In this document: positions 1 through 7,498 of the stretch, one piece after another
How the letters are laid out: each line of letters starts with the position of its first letter
Position numbering within the stretch: the stretch's first letter is position 1
Assembly (NCBI RefSeq): GCF_916618955.1
Contig: NZ_OU745390.1
Coordinates: 1,054,001-1,118,000, forward strand
Length of the DNA stretch: 64,000 nucleotides
Reading direction: 5' to 3'
DNA from: Pseudomonas sp. Marseille-Q3773
Lineage (GTDB): Bacteria > Pseudomonadota > Gammaproteobacteria > Pseudomonadales > Pseudomonadaceae
Program-made: the position numbers and the translations under genes
Notes under the pieces: model-generated
Told to the model about the DNA's origin: nothing
The model's input: only the letters and a program-made list of their open reading frames with translations
The model's database searches: none

Positions 1-1
1 G

Positions 2-385
2 GGTCTGCTGGACAAGGTCGGGCTCGACCCGGCAGGGATCGGCTCAGTTCTAGACGCCCTTGCCGACGCTGGTGTTGAAGAAGACAAGATCGTTGGCATC
101 TCCCAGGGCTGGAAACTCACCGGTGCGATCAAGACGACCGAGCGCAAGCTCGCTGAGGGCACGCTTTTGCATTGCGGCCAGCCGCTCATGGCTTGGTCAT
201 GCGGAAACGCCAAAGGGGTGCCGTCAGCCAACGCCTTCTTGATCACTAAGCAAGCATCAGGCACAGCGAAGATCGACCCGCTGATGGCTACATTCAACGC
301 CGTTTCTCTGATCAGCCTCAATCCTGAGGGGCGCGGAGGAATGGATAACTTCATGGCTGGCATTCGGGACCCACTGATCGCATGA
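2..385 (+). CDS. Phage terminase large subunit, C-terminal part
   Basis: This is an open frame running in from the left edge, so only about the last 127 residues are present. The large terminase is the ATP-driven motor and nuclease that packages phage DNA into the empty head. The visible part matches the nuclease-domain end of these enzymes: a stretch ending GWKLTGAIK, then a run with CGQPLMAWSCGNAK, and a closing segment with KIDPLMATFNAV and DPLIA. The call also rests on position, immediately before portal, protease and capsid genes. Its stop overlaps the next start in an ATGA arrangement. The ATPase domain lies outside the window. Confidence 0.85.
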   Translation, partial: GLLDKVGLDPAGIGSVLDALADAGVEEDKIVGISQGWKLTGAIKTTERKLAEGTLLHCGQPLMAWSCGNAKGVPSANAFLITKQASGTAKIDPLMATFNAVSLISLNPEGRGGMDNFMAGIRDPLIA

Positions 386-543
386 ACGCACTTCACATTT
401 TCATCGCCTGCGCATTGGTGGCCTTTTGTCTGGCATGTGCTGGCGTCTGGGTGCTGGCCGGCACTGGTTGGGCTTTGCTCGCGGGCGCGCTGAGTTTCTT
501 CTGCATCGCCGGTTTCCTTCGCCGAGGACTGACCATTGATTAA
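382..543 (+). CDS. Small hydrophobic membrane protein between terminase and portal
   Basis: This 53-residue frame starts at the ATG that overlaps the terminase stop and ends within the beginning of the portal gene. Almost the whole chain is hydrophobic and can form two membrane helices, about residues 4-27 and 29-47, followed by a short basic tail (FLRRGL). Small membrane proteins are often found at this place in Pseudomonas siphophages, with no known role. Since no other holin candidate is visible in the late region, a lysis role is possible, but that is only inference. The tight overlaps on both sides argue that it is translated. Confidence 0.7.
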   Translation: MNALHIFIACALVAFCLACAGVWVLAGTGWALLAGALSFFCIAGFLRRGLTID

Positions 544-1834
544 AACCCTATCCCAGGCATTGGGGGCTGCGGCCGCCAAGCCCTCCGCAAGCATGAGCGA
601 ATGGTTGGGCAAGAGCATCAAGCTATCGGATGGCGGCTTCTGGGGCTCTTTTCTCGGGGCTCAGTCCAATAGCGGAAAGTCGGTCAGCGTTGACAAAGCG
701 ATGCGCCTTTCCACGGTGTGGGCATGCGTCCGTATCATCTCTACCTCGGTGGCTGGCTTGCCCCTGAGCATCTACCGGCGGATGCCCGATGGCAGCCGAG
801 AGAGCGCCCGGGACTTTCCGCTGTACGACGTGGTACACACCAGCCCCAACGAGGACATGGCTGCCTTCCATTTCTGGCAGGCAGTGGTTGCCTCGATGCT
901 GCTGTGGGGGAACGCCTATTGCGAGATCCATCGATCTGCAGGCCGCGTCATTGCGCTGGACTTCTTGATGCCGTCCCGGGTCGACATTGAGTTCGATGAT
1001 GATGGCCGGCTGAGGTACTTCTTCAGGCCGAGGAAGGGGGCGCGCCGGGAGATTGTGCGGCAGAACATGTTGCACATCCCGGCGTTTACCCTGGACGGCC
1101 GGGTAGGCCTTTCGGCCATTCGTTACGGTGCAGATGTTTTCGGTTCGGCGATGTCCGCCGATGACGCGGCTAACAGCACTTTCCGCAATGGCATGATGCC
1201 CACGGTCGCGTTTTCGGTGGACAAGACGCTGAACCCGGCTCAGCGCGTTGAGTTTCGTGAGTATGTAAAGACGATCTCCGGAGCCTTGAATGCCGGCAAG
1301 AGCCCCGTGCTCGAGCAGGGCGTCAAGCCGGAGATGATCGGCATCAACCCGGCCGACGCGCAGTTGCTGGAGTCAAGAGGGCACAGCATCGAGGAAATTT
1401 GCCGATGGTTCGGCGTTCCGCCCTGGATGGTGATGAAGACCGACAAGGGCAGTAACTGGGGGACCGGCCTTGAGCAGCAGCAGATCGCGTTTCTCACGTA
1501 CTGCATCATGTCCTACACGGCGCCGATCGAGCAGTGCGTGAACAAGTGGTGCATGACGGCGGTTGACCGGATCAAGTTCTACGCCGAGTACTCACTTGAA
1601 GCGTTCCTGCGTGCGGACAGCGCCGGCCGGGCGTCCTATCTCAGCACGATGGGGCAGAACGGCTACATGACCCGAAACGAGGGGCGGCGGAAGGAGAACC
1701 TTCCGAGCATGCCGGGTGGCGATGTACTGACCGTGCAGTCCAACTTGGTGCCACTGGACCAGTTGGGCAAGCAAAACGATGGGCAGGCCGCAAGGGCCGC
1801 ACTGATGAACTGGCTACAACAGCCGGAACAGTAA
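536..1834 (+). CDS. Phage portal protein, HK97 family
   Basis: The 432-residue product would form the dodecameric ring at one head vertex through which DNA enters and leaves. The sequence has family features: an N-terminal region with VSVDKAMRLSTVWACVRIIS, the segment NAYCEIHRSAGRVIALDFL, and later SIEEICRWFGVPPWM, a hallmark stretch of HK97-type portals. The start used here is TTG at 536, which has a GAGGA motif seven bases upstream; ATG at 593 is the main alternative and would shorten the protein by 19 residues. The ClpP-like protease gene follows after 16 bases. Confidence 0.92.
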   Translation: MIKTLSQALGAAAAKPSASMSEWLGKSIKLSDGGFWGSFLGAQSNSGKSVSVDKAMRLSTVWACVRIISTSVAGLPLSIYRRMPDGSRESARDFPLYDVVHTSPNEDMAAFHFWQAVVASMLLWGNAYCEIHRSAGRVIALDFLMPSRVDIEFDDDGRLRYFFRPRKGARREIVRQNMLHIPAFTLDGRVGLSAIRYGADVFGSAMSADDAANSTFRNGMMPTVAFSVDKTLNPAQRVEFREYVKTISGALNAGKSPVLEQGVKPEMIGINPADAQLLESRGHSIEEICRWFGVPPWMVMKTDKGSNWGTGLEQQQIAFLTYCIMSYTAPIEQCVNKWCMTAVDRIKFYAEYSLEAFLRADSAGRASYLSTMGQNGYMTRNEGRRKENLPSMPGGDVLTVQSNLVPLDQLGKQNDGQAARAALMNWLQQPEQ

Positions 1835-1850
1835 ATCTCGGGAGCAATCC

Positions 1851-2708
1851 ATGAAACACAAAATCCAGTCTCGCGGCCTGCGCAGCGAGATGAGCCCGCG
1901 CGCGCTCGATAAATGGAATCCCTCGATTCAGGCGGCCGTCGAGAACACCTCGGACACCATCACGGTTTATGGCGTGATCGGTGAGGACTGGTACGGCGAG
2001 GGCGTCACGCTGAAACGGATCGATGCTGCGCTGCGCGCTATCGGTGAGCGAGATGTGACCGTCTACATCAACTCGCCAGGCGGCGACATGTTCGAAGGCA
2101 TTGCCATTTACAACCGCCTGCAAGAGCACAGTCATCAGGTCACCACCAAGGTGCTCGGCATGGCGGCCAGCGCTGCTTCGATTGTTTTCCTCGCTGGGAA
2201 GAAACGAGAGGTGGCCACCAGCGCCTTCCTCATGATCCACAACTGCTGGACTTGGCTCGCAGGCAATCGCAACTACCTCCGCGACATAGCCAACGACATG
2301 GAGGAGTTCGATGCGGCGATGGCCGACCTCTATGCCGAGACGAGTGGACAGTCGGCGGAGGACATGGCCGAGCTGATGGACGACGAAACCTATATCCGTG
2401 GCAAGCGCGCCGTGGAGCTTGGCCTGGCCACTGGGCTGTTGTCTTCCAGCGAAGTCACCGAACGCGAAACCGATGACGCCGCCCAGAACAATGCGCTCAA
2501 GGCAATGGATATAGCCCTTGCCAAGGCCGGTATGCCCCGCTCCGAGCGGCGCGAACTGTTTGCCAGTTTCAAGTCCAGCATGCCTCGCGCTGCTGGCGGA
2601 GGCACGCGTCACGCTGCCTCGACCGATAAGCCCAGCGCTGTCGCGCCAGACCTCTCCGCCTCTCTGAGCGCGGCAACCAATCTCCTCAATTCTCTGAAAG
2701 GAAAGTGA
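1851..2708 (+). CDS. Head maturation protease, ClpP-like (S14)
   Basis: The 285-residue protein is a ClpP-fold serine protease of the type that removes the capsid delta domain during head maturation. The strand VYINSPGGDMFEG, the nucleophile region GMAASAAS (Ser near residue 107) and the His of MIHNCW (near residue 130) are all visible. The last 70 or so residues are a less ordered extension rich in Ser and Ala. It lies between portal and capsid, the usual HK97 order, and its stop at 2706-2708 is three bases before the capsid ATG. A GGGAGCAATCC stretch gives the ribosome binding site. Confidence 0.93.
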   Translation: MKHKIQSRGLRSEMSPRALDKWNPSIQAAVENTSDTITVYGVIGEDWYGEGVTLKRIDAALRAIGERDVTVYINSPGGDMFEGIAIYNRLQEHSHQVTTKVLGMAASAASIVFLAGKKREVATSAFLMIHNCWTWLAGNRNYLRDIANDMEEFDAAMADLYAETSGQSAEDMAELMDDETYIRGKRAVELGLATGLLSSSEVTERETDDAAQNNALKAMDIALAKAGMPRSERRELFASFKSSMPRAAGGGTRHAASTDKPSAVAPDLSASLSAATNLLNSLKGK

Positions 2709-2710
2709 CC

Positions 2711-3892
2711 ATGGACTTTGAAGCCCAAGTCAAGGAACTCAACGCCAGCCTCAAGGGCATTGGCGATCAGATCAAAAGCCAGGCCGAGGCGACCGAGAAG
2801 CAAATCAAGGCTTCCGGTGAAATGAATATCGAAACCCGTACCAAGGTTGATGAATTGCTGACCAAGCAGGGCGAGCTTCAGGCGCGACTGGGCGAGGCAG
2901 AGCAAAAGCTCGTGAACGCTAGCCGGGATCGCAAACATCAGGAGGAACCGCAGAAATCGGTAGGCGCCCTCGTGATCGAAAGCGAAGAAATGAAGGACAT
3001 GAACTCGTCCTTCCGCGGGTCTCGTCGTGTCTCCGTGCCGCGTGCGGCCATCACCACCGCAACCGGCGGTGACCTGGTGCAGACTCAGCGCCTGCCGGGG
3101 GTCGTCGCTCCGGCTCAACGCCGACTGACCGTTCGCGATCTGGTCGCGCCGGGTACCACCGAATCGAACTCCATCGAATACGTCCGAGAGACCGGCTTCA
3201 CCAACAACGCCCGCACCGTGGCGGAGACCACTGCCAAGCCGTACTCCGATCTGACCTTCGGCCTGACCACTGCGAACGTGCGGACCATCGCCCATTTGTT
3301 CAAAGCCAGCCGTCAGATGCTGGACGATGCCAAGGCCCTGCAGAGCTACATCGACGGTCGTGCACGCTACGGCCTCAACATGGCTGAAGAGGCTCAGTTG
3401 CTTTACGGCAACGGCACCGGTGTGAACCTGCAGGGCCTCATGACCGTTGCTCAACTGTACGCCGCCCCGGCTGGCGTAGCTGTAGTGGGCGAGCAGCGCA
3501 TTGACCGTCTGCGCCTGGCGCTGCTGCAGGCCGAACTGGCGGAGTTTCCATCCGACGGCATCGTGCTCAATCCGATTGACTGGGCTGCCATTGAACTGAC
3601 CAAGGATGGGGAGGGCCGTTACATCATCGGGCAGCCTCAGGAAGGCACCAACGCGAAGCTCTGGAATCGCCCTGTGGTTTCTACCCAGGCCATGACACAG
3701 AACGACTTCCTCGTCGGTGCGTTCAAGCTTGGCGCCCAAATCTTCGACCGCATGGAAATCGAAGTGCTGATCTCGACCGAGAACAGTGATGACTTCGAGA
3801 AGAATATGGCAACGATCCGTGCTGAAGAACGCCTTGCCTTTGCCATCTACCGCGATGAGGCATTCGTCACCGGTCCGCTGATCACTCCCTGA
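2711..3892 (+). CDS. Major capsid protein, HK97 fold
   Basis: The protein (393 residues from the ATG at 2711; a GTG at 2705 is also in frame) forms the icosahedral shell. Residues 1 to about 100 are strongly charged and predicted coiled coil (repeats such as KIKASGEM, LTKQGELQARLGEAEQKL), matching the scaffolding delta domain removed by the upstream protease. The rest has HK97 gp5 features, including LTVRDLVAPGTTESNSIEY, the segment AEEAQLLYGNGTGVNLQGL and the end region AIYRDEAFVTGPL. AAGGAAAG before the start is a good ribosome binding site. Confidence 0.93.
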   Translation: MDFEAQVKELNASLKGIGDQIKSQAEATEKQIKASGEMNIETRTKVDELLTKQGELQARLGEAEQKLVNASRDRKHQEEPQKSVGALVIESEEMKDMNSSFRGSRRVSVPRAAITTATGGDLVQTQRLPGVVAPAQRRLTVRDLVAPGTTESNSIEYVRETGFTNNARTVAETTAKPYSDLTFGLTTANVRTIAHLFKASRQMLDDAKALQSYIDGRARYGLNMAEEAQLLYGNGTGVNLQGLMTVAQLYAAPAGVAVVGEQRIDRLRLALLQAELAEFPSDGIVLNPIDWAAIELTKDGEGRYIIGQPQEGTNAKLWNRPVVSTQAMTQNDFLVGAFKLGAQIFDRMEIEVLISTENSDDFEKNMATIRAEERLAFAIYRDEAFVTGPLITP

Positions 3893-3940
3893 TTCATTTG
3901 GCTAGGGGCGTCAGGAATGACGCCCGATTGGAGTACTTCT

Positions 3941-4474
3941 ATGGCACGTAAACAGGGAACACCAACACCTACTGCTGAGGTGAATGACGCCGCTTCGTCC
4001 GCTGAGGGCAACGGTCTTCAGCCTGAAGTTGGCAGCTTGTCCACCCCGACTGAAACCCCGGCACTGCTGACCGACGACGAGGGCGGTGCTCCGGCGATTG
4101 ATCCAGGCCTGGTTCAGGTAGAGAGCCAGGAGCCGGTGACGGGGCAGGAAGGCTCAGGCCCAGAGGTTGGTGAGTCTGCCATCATCCCAGAGCCTGAACC
4201 CAGCGCGTCAGTTCCAGGCACCGACAACTCTGAAGCTGCCGATCAAGCTGTCCCAGCAGCAAGCGATGGCGTTAATGATTCCGGTCAGTCAGTGGGCAAG
4301 GTCCATCCTGCGGCCAATCGCAACCCTGTCACTGTTCAGGTTTATCCGCTGCGCTCCTACATGGATGAAGGTGAGCTCCGGCGTCGTGGCGGTCAGGCTT
4401 ATTCGGTACCTCGTCGGCATGCTGAAGAACTGGTGCAGCGGAAGCTGGCATCGTTCGAGCCGCTGAAGGAGTGA
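3941..4474 (+). CDS. Acidic low-complexity phage protein with conserved C-terminus, unknown role
   Basis: The 177-residue product begins at ATG 3941, which has a GGAG motif nine bases upstream; an upstream ATG at 3917 has a badly placed motif and was not used. Residues 1 to about 130 are low complexity, rich in Glu, Pro, Ser, Ala and Gly, and are probably disordered. The last 45 or so residues look folded and conserved (VQVYPLRSYMDEGELRRRGG, then HAEELVQRKLASF). It sits between the capsid gene and the head-tail connector genes, a place often holding decoration or completion proteins. No family was recognised. Confidence 0.75.
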   Translation: MARKQGTPTPTAEVNDAASSAEGNGLQPEVGSLSTPTETPALLTDDEGGAPAIDPGLVQVESQEPVTGQEGSGPEVGESAIIPEPEPSASVPGTDNSEAADQAVPAASDGVNDSGQSVGKVHPAANRNPVTVQVYPLRSYMDEGELRRRGGQAYSVPRRHAEELVQRKLASFEPLKE

Positions 4475-4478
4475 CAGT

Positions 4479-4820
4479 ATGCCGGTCATCAGCTTGGCCA
4501 TCGCCCGTCATCACCTTCGAGACCCGGACGATGCTGACGAGTACCTGGAGCTCCTTATCGAGGCAGCCGAAGGGCAGGCGATGGACTATCTGAATCGTCG
4601 CTTTTACGCCGATCAACAAGCTCTGGATGAGGCTGTCGCCGCTGGGGATGCCGGCGAATTCCCCATGGTCAGCAACAAGCAAATCAACGCGGCCTGCTTG
4701 CTGATCCTTGGGCACCTTTACGCAAACCGTGAGGACGTTGTGATCGGGACCATTGCCACCGAGCTTCCAAAGGGATCGCTTGCTCTCCTGACTCCACACC
4801 GTATCGGGTGGGGCGTATGA
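4479..4820 (+). CDS. Head-tail connector protein (HK97 gp6-like)
   Basis: The 113-residue protein fits the helical adaptor that binds below the portal and joins head to tail. Family-like features are the start LAIARHHLRDPDDADEYLELLIEAAEG, the motif AMDYLNRRFY, and the later INAACLLILGHLYANRE with a closing block ending in PHRIGWGV. It is four bases downstream of the acidic protein, and its stop overlaps the next start. Length and position agree with gp6-like connectors. Confidence 0.85.
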   Translation: MPVISLAIARHHLRDPDDADEYLELLIEAAEGQAMDYLNRRFYADQQALDEAVAAGDAGEFPMVSNKQINAACLLILGHLYANREDVVIGTIATELPKGSLALLTPHRIGWGV

Positions 4821-5143
4821 GAGCCGGGCCGCTGCGTCACCTATTCAAAGTGACCTTCCGACATGAAGAGAGGAATAAGTCCGGGGGGGCTGTAGTGACC
4901 TGGCTTCCTGCTGCTCGACCTGACATGTGGGGCGAGGTGCGGACCCCTACTGGTCGGATAACAGCCGTAGCTGAAAAGCTGAATGCTGTCGTCACGGCCG
5001 AGATCATCGGCAGACCGCGCCCAGACATTGCTGCCGGAACGCGCCTGACGCGACGTGGGGTCACCTACCAGGTCGAGGCGGTTTTACCGGACAACGAGAA
5101 TTCCCTGATGAGGCTACTTTGCTCATCTGTACCGAATCCATGA
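4817..5143 (+). CDS. Phage head closure protein
   Basis: The start used is ATG 4817, which overlaps the upstream TGA, giving 108 residues; GTG at 4808 is also in frame. The protein resembles the small beta-rich head closure or stopper family (SPP1 gp16 or HK97 gp7 type), which plugs the portal channel after packaging. The pattern begins GPLRHLFKVTFRHEE and continues with WGEVRTPTGRI and GTRLTRRGVTYQVEAV, ending in a hydrophobic strand before the stop. The order connector, closure, gp10 supports the call. Confidence 0.8.
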   Translation: MRAGPLRHLFKVTFRHEERNKSGGAVVTWLPAARPDMWGEVRTPTGRITAVAEKLNAVVTAEIIGRPRPDIAAGTRLTRRGVTYQVEAVLPDNENSLMRLLCSSVPNP

Positions 5144-5152
5144 GGTGAAACT

Positions 5153-5323
5153 ATGAAAATTCAAGCACTGGGACCGCTGACCGGCGCTTCTGGCGAGCGC
5201 GAGAAGGGCGAAATTTTCGAAGTTGAGGATGCGTACGGCAAGGGCATGATCGCTCGCGGCTACGCCGTTGAAATCATCGAGAAGGCCGAAAAACCAGCGA
5301 AGGCCGCCCAGGCCAAGGAGTAG
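5153..5323 (+). CDS. Small phage protein of unknown function
   Basis: This 56-residue frame fills the gap between the head closure gene and the gp10-like gene. A GAGGTGAAACT stretch before the ATG at 5153 is a good ribosome binding site, and it ends three bases before the next start. The first 40 residues look like a small beta domain (MKIQALGPLTGASGERE, then GEIFEVEDAYGKGMIARGYA), and the tail is Lys/Ala rich. Short proteins of this form occur at this place in related Pseudomonas phages, but no function is known to me. Confidence 0.75.
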   Translation: MKIQALGPLTGASGEREKGEIFEVEDAYGKGMIARGYAVEIIEKAEKPAKAAQAKE

Positions 5324-5326
5324 GCC

Positions 5327-5902
5327 ATGGCGCGCCGGTCCAGTATCCGTGGCGATATCCGGCTGCGCCGGACGCTGCGCAACATACACAAGACGATGGA
5401 CAACGAACTGCAGCCGGCGATGGCCAAGGCGGCGGCGCGTGTGCTGGCCACTCAGCAGCAGTTGATTCCGAAGGACACTGGCGCTGCGTCGGCGGCCCTG
5501 CAGGTCTACGTCAACCCAAGCGGTCTCGATGCCCAGGTCGGTATCAGGGGCAAGCGGGACAACCGCCGATTCTTCTACCTGCGGTTCCTCGAGTACGGCA
5601 CCAAGGGCTATTCCGGCAGCATGTACCAGCGAGCCGACCGCAACGCGGTGGGCGGTGTGCACACCAACAACCGCGACAAGTCGAAGCTGAAAGGGCGCCG
5701 CAACGCGTTTCGTCAGCGCGACACCAAGAACAAGTCGGATGGGCAGCACTTCTTTGGTAAGTACCCGGACATACCTGCTAGGCCGGCTCACCCGTGGCTG
5801 CGGCCGTCGCTGGACGTAAACCGCGAGTACGTGATGGCCGACCTTGAGGAAGCTGTCCGGCGCACGCTGCGCAAGGCGAGCCAGGGGGTGGGGAGTGGCT
5901 GA
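5327..5902 (+). CDS. HK97 gp10 family tail completion protein
   Basis: The 191-residue protein resembles the gp10 family, which sits at the head-tail joint or end of the tail tube. Family features are the basic N-terminus, the helix around MAKAAARVLATQQQLIPKDTG, and the block RFLEYGTKGYSGSMY with later IPARPAHPWLRPSLD, the usual FLEYGT...PARPFL pattern of gp10 proteins. An insertion of basic residues (about 110-140) lies between these two parts. The next gene begins inside its last codons. Confidence 0.85.
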   Translation: MARRSSIRGDIRLRRTLRNIHKTMDNELQPAMAKAAARVLATQQQLIPKDTGAASAALQVYVNPSGLDAQVGIRGKRDNRRFFYLRFLEYGTKGYSGSMYQRADRNAVGGVHTNNRDKSKLKGRRNAFRQRDTKNKSDGQHFFGKYPDIPARPAHPWLRPSLDVNREYVMADLEEAVRRTLRKASQGVGSG

Positions 5903-6281
5903 TCCATCGCTGGCCCTGCAGGAGGCCATCTTCGCCAGGCTTCAGGCTGAGGTCAGTTGCCCGATCTACGATGGTGCGCCGCTGAATGCGGCTATGCCGT
6001 ACGTGTCGATCGACCGGGAGGTCTCGGTCAACAGTAGCCCGATCTCAGGTCGCAAACGCGAAACACGCCTGCTGTACCTGTCGGTCTGGTCCGATGCCGT
6101 GGGCCAGGCCGAGGTGAAGCGCATCAACGGCGAGGTTATCGCCGCCCTAGACGAGCGCCGACTGCCGCTGGAGGTGGGCCGCGCAGTCTCTGTGCGGGTC
6201 GAGCAGGCCGACGCCCAGCGGGACGCTGACGGCATCACATACCAGGGCTCGATCACCGTTCGCGTGATTACCACCCATTGA
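5895..6281 (+). CDS. DUF3168 tail terminator-like protein
   Basis: The best start is GTG at 5895, just behind a GGGGTGGGGA ribosome binding site and overlapping gp10 by eight bases; the product has 128 residues. It has the DUF3168 pattern: a helix LALQEAIFARLQAEV, then the PIYDGAP strand, MPYVSIDREVS, and a central LYLSVWSDAVGQAEVKRI helix, ending with a strand YQGSITVRVITTH. Members are thought to act as tail terminators that stop tube growth. The position after gp10 and before the tail tube gene agrees. Confidence 0.85.
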   Translation: MADPSLALQEAIFARLQAEVSCPIYDGAPLNAAMPYVSIDREVSVNSSPISGRKRETRLLYLSVWSDAVGQAEVKRINGEVIAALDERRLPLEVGRAVSVRVEQADAQRDADGITYQGSITVRVITTH

Positions 6282-6334
6282 ATCACCTACCGGCCGCGCC
6301 GCGGCTTTATCCAATGCCATTTGGAGGATCCCCC

Positions 6335-6835
6335 ATGGCCGATGACAACCTCAACACAGCCGCCGGCTGCCGCCTCGCCTTTGGTGGCAAGACCGCCCCG
6401 GCCACCCTTGCCGAGTACGAGGCTGACACCTATGTCCAGGTCGGCGAGATCGAAGACCTGGGCGAGTTCGGCGACACCTTCAGCGCCGTAAACTTCACCG
6501 CGCTGAGCGACGGACGAGTGCGCAAGTACAAAGGTACCGCCGACGCCGGCAACATGACCCTGGCGGTTGGCCTGGACGCCGGCGACGCAGGTCAGAAGGC
6601 GGTTGCGGTTGCACACAAGGACCGCACCAAGGGCAACTACAACGTCAAGATCACGCTCAACGACGGCGACCCGACTGCTACCCCCGCCATCCTGCCTACT
6701 ACCTTCTACTTCGGAGTGAAGGTAATGAACAACACCGTGGCCGCGGGCTCGGCTGACAACGTGGTACGCCGCAACATGACGTTCGCGATTAACACCGACA
6801 TCATCGAAATCCCGGCCGGACCGGCTGTCCCATGA
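6335..6835 (+). CDS. Major tail tube protein
   Basis: The start is ATG 6335, which has a clear GGAGG nine bases upstream; longer frames to 6278 are unlikely. The 166-residue product is the expected tube subunit: beta-rich, with VGEIEDLGEFGDTFSAVNFT followed by DGRVRKYKGTADAGNMTLAVG, a pattern known from siphophage tube proteins. The following VAVAHKDRTKGNYNVKITL and a final strand before EIPAGPAVP complete the domain. Position directly before the chaperone genes is the usual one. Confidence 0.88.
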   Translation: MADDNLNTAAGCRLAFGGKTAPATLAEYEADTYVQVGEIEDLGEFGDTFSAVNFTALSDGRVRKYKGTADAGNMTLAVGLDAGDAGQKAVAVAHKDRTKGNYNVKITLNDGDPTATPAILPTTFYFGVKVMNNTVAAGSADNVVRRNMTFAINTDIIEIPAGPAVP

Positions 6836-6875
6836 TCGGCGGGGCTGAGCCCCGTCCTTGACTGTGAGAATTCCA

Positions 6876-7220
6876 ATGAGCGAAGCCTTGTACGGCACCG
6901 CCACCTTGGTGGTCGGTGGCCGCACTTACACCCTCAAGCCCACCCTGGATGCGGCGTTGCTCATCGAGTCCCGCTTCGGCGGGCTGCGTGCGGCGCTGGA
7001 GTCCATGAGGCTGATGAGCATTGCCGCTTGCGCGGACATCATCATCGCCGGCGCCCATCTCAAACCGGACGAGCACGCGGTCATCGCTGGTGATGTGTTC
7101 CGCACGGGAGTAGCCAAGGTGTCGGGGCAGCTGACTGACTTCATTACCGTGCTGCTCAACCCGGTGCCGCCGAGCGTGGCCGCCCGGGGAAAGGACGAGG
7201 CGGTCAGCACAGCGCAGTGA
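6876..7220 (+). CDS. Tail assembly chaperone, G-like
   Basis: The start is probably ATG 6876, giving 114 residues. The protein fits the gpG or GTA gp10-like tail assembly chaperone: it lies between tube and tape measure genes, and contains GGRTYTLKPTLDAALLIESRFGG, a pattern of these chaperones. Near its end the codons GGA AAG at 7188-7193 form the slippery heptamer G GGA AAG, so a share of ribosomes should slip back one base and continue into the overlapping frame, giving a G-T fusion of about 192 residues. The unshifted product ends at 7220. Confidence 0.85.
   Translation: MSEALYGTATLVVGGRTYTLKPTLDAALLIESRFGGLRAALESMRLMSIAACADIIIAGAHLKPDEHAVIAGDVFRTGVAKVSGQLTDFITVLLNPVPPSVAARGKDEAVSTAQ
7187..7193 (+). 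promoter_or_regulatory. Programmed -1 frameshift slippery site
   Basis: The heptamer GGGAAAG is read as G GGA AAG in the frame of the G-like gene, identical to the lambda G/GT slippery site. After a one-base backward slip the frame continues without a stop from 7193 through the downstream small frame to 7453. Seen in the sequence: heptamer, frame phase and open -1 frame. Known: this heptamer works in lambda and relatives. Confidence 0.85.
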
Positions 7221-7453
7221 AGAACGGGAGCTACGTCGATTACCTGTTCGGCGTGGCTACCGGCTGGCTCGGCTGGCCGCCCGACACCGCGTGGCACACC
7301 CCGATCCCACAGATCATGCTCGCCCTCGATGCCAGGCTCGACTGGACAGAGCGTGGCCAGGCGCAGGGCCAGGCTGCCAGCGCAAAGCCGCCGACCCGCC
7401 AAGGCGTTGCAGACAAGTTGAAAAGCTTCCTGCGAGGGCGGCCCAAACAGTAG
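7193..7453 (+). CDS. T-like extension of the tail assembly chaperone (frameshifted)
   Basis: This is the -1 frame half of the G-T fusion. It adds 86 residues beyond the slip site, including a small domain NGSYVDYLFGVATGWLGWPPDTAWHTP followed by an Ala/Gln/Lys-rich tail. A GTG at 7217 overlapping the G stop could allow independent starting, but the frame is open back to the slippery site and the lambda precedent favours fusion. The W-rich patch resembles the tape-measure-binding part of such chaperones. A terminator-like stem follows directly. Confidence 0.8.
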   Translation, partial: GRGGQHSAVKNGSYVDYLFGVATGWLGWPPDTAWHTPIPQIMLALDARLDWTERGQAQGQAASAKPPTRQGVADKLKSFLRGRPKQ

Positions 7454-7461
7454 ATAGCGTG

Positions 7462-7482
7462 CCGCCTCCGGGCGGTTTTTTT
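7462..7482 (+). terminator. Stem-loop with T run between chaperone and tape measure genes
   Basis: The stem CCGCC-TCCG-GGCGG is followed by seven T. It has the form of a Rho-independent terminator, yet sits inside the late operon, 17 bases before the tape measure ATG. Similar elements precede three other late genes. Confidence 0.75.
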
Positions 7483-7498
7483 GTGCTTGGAGATATGC

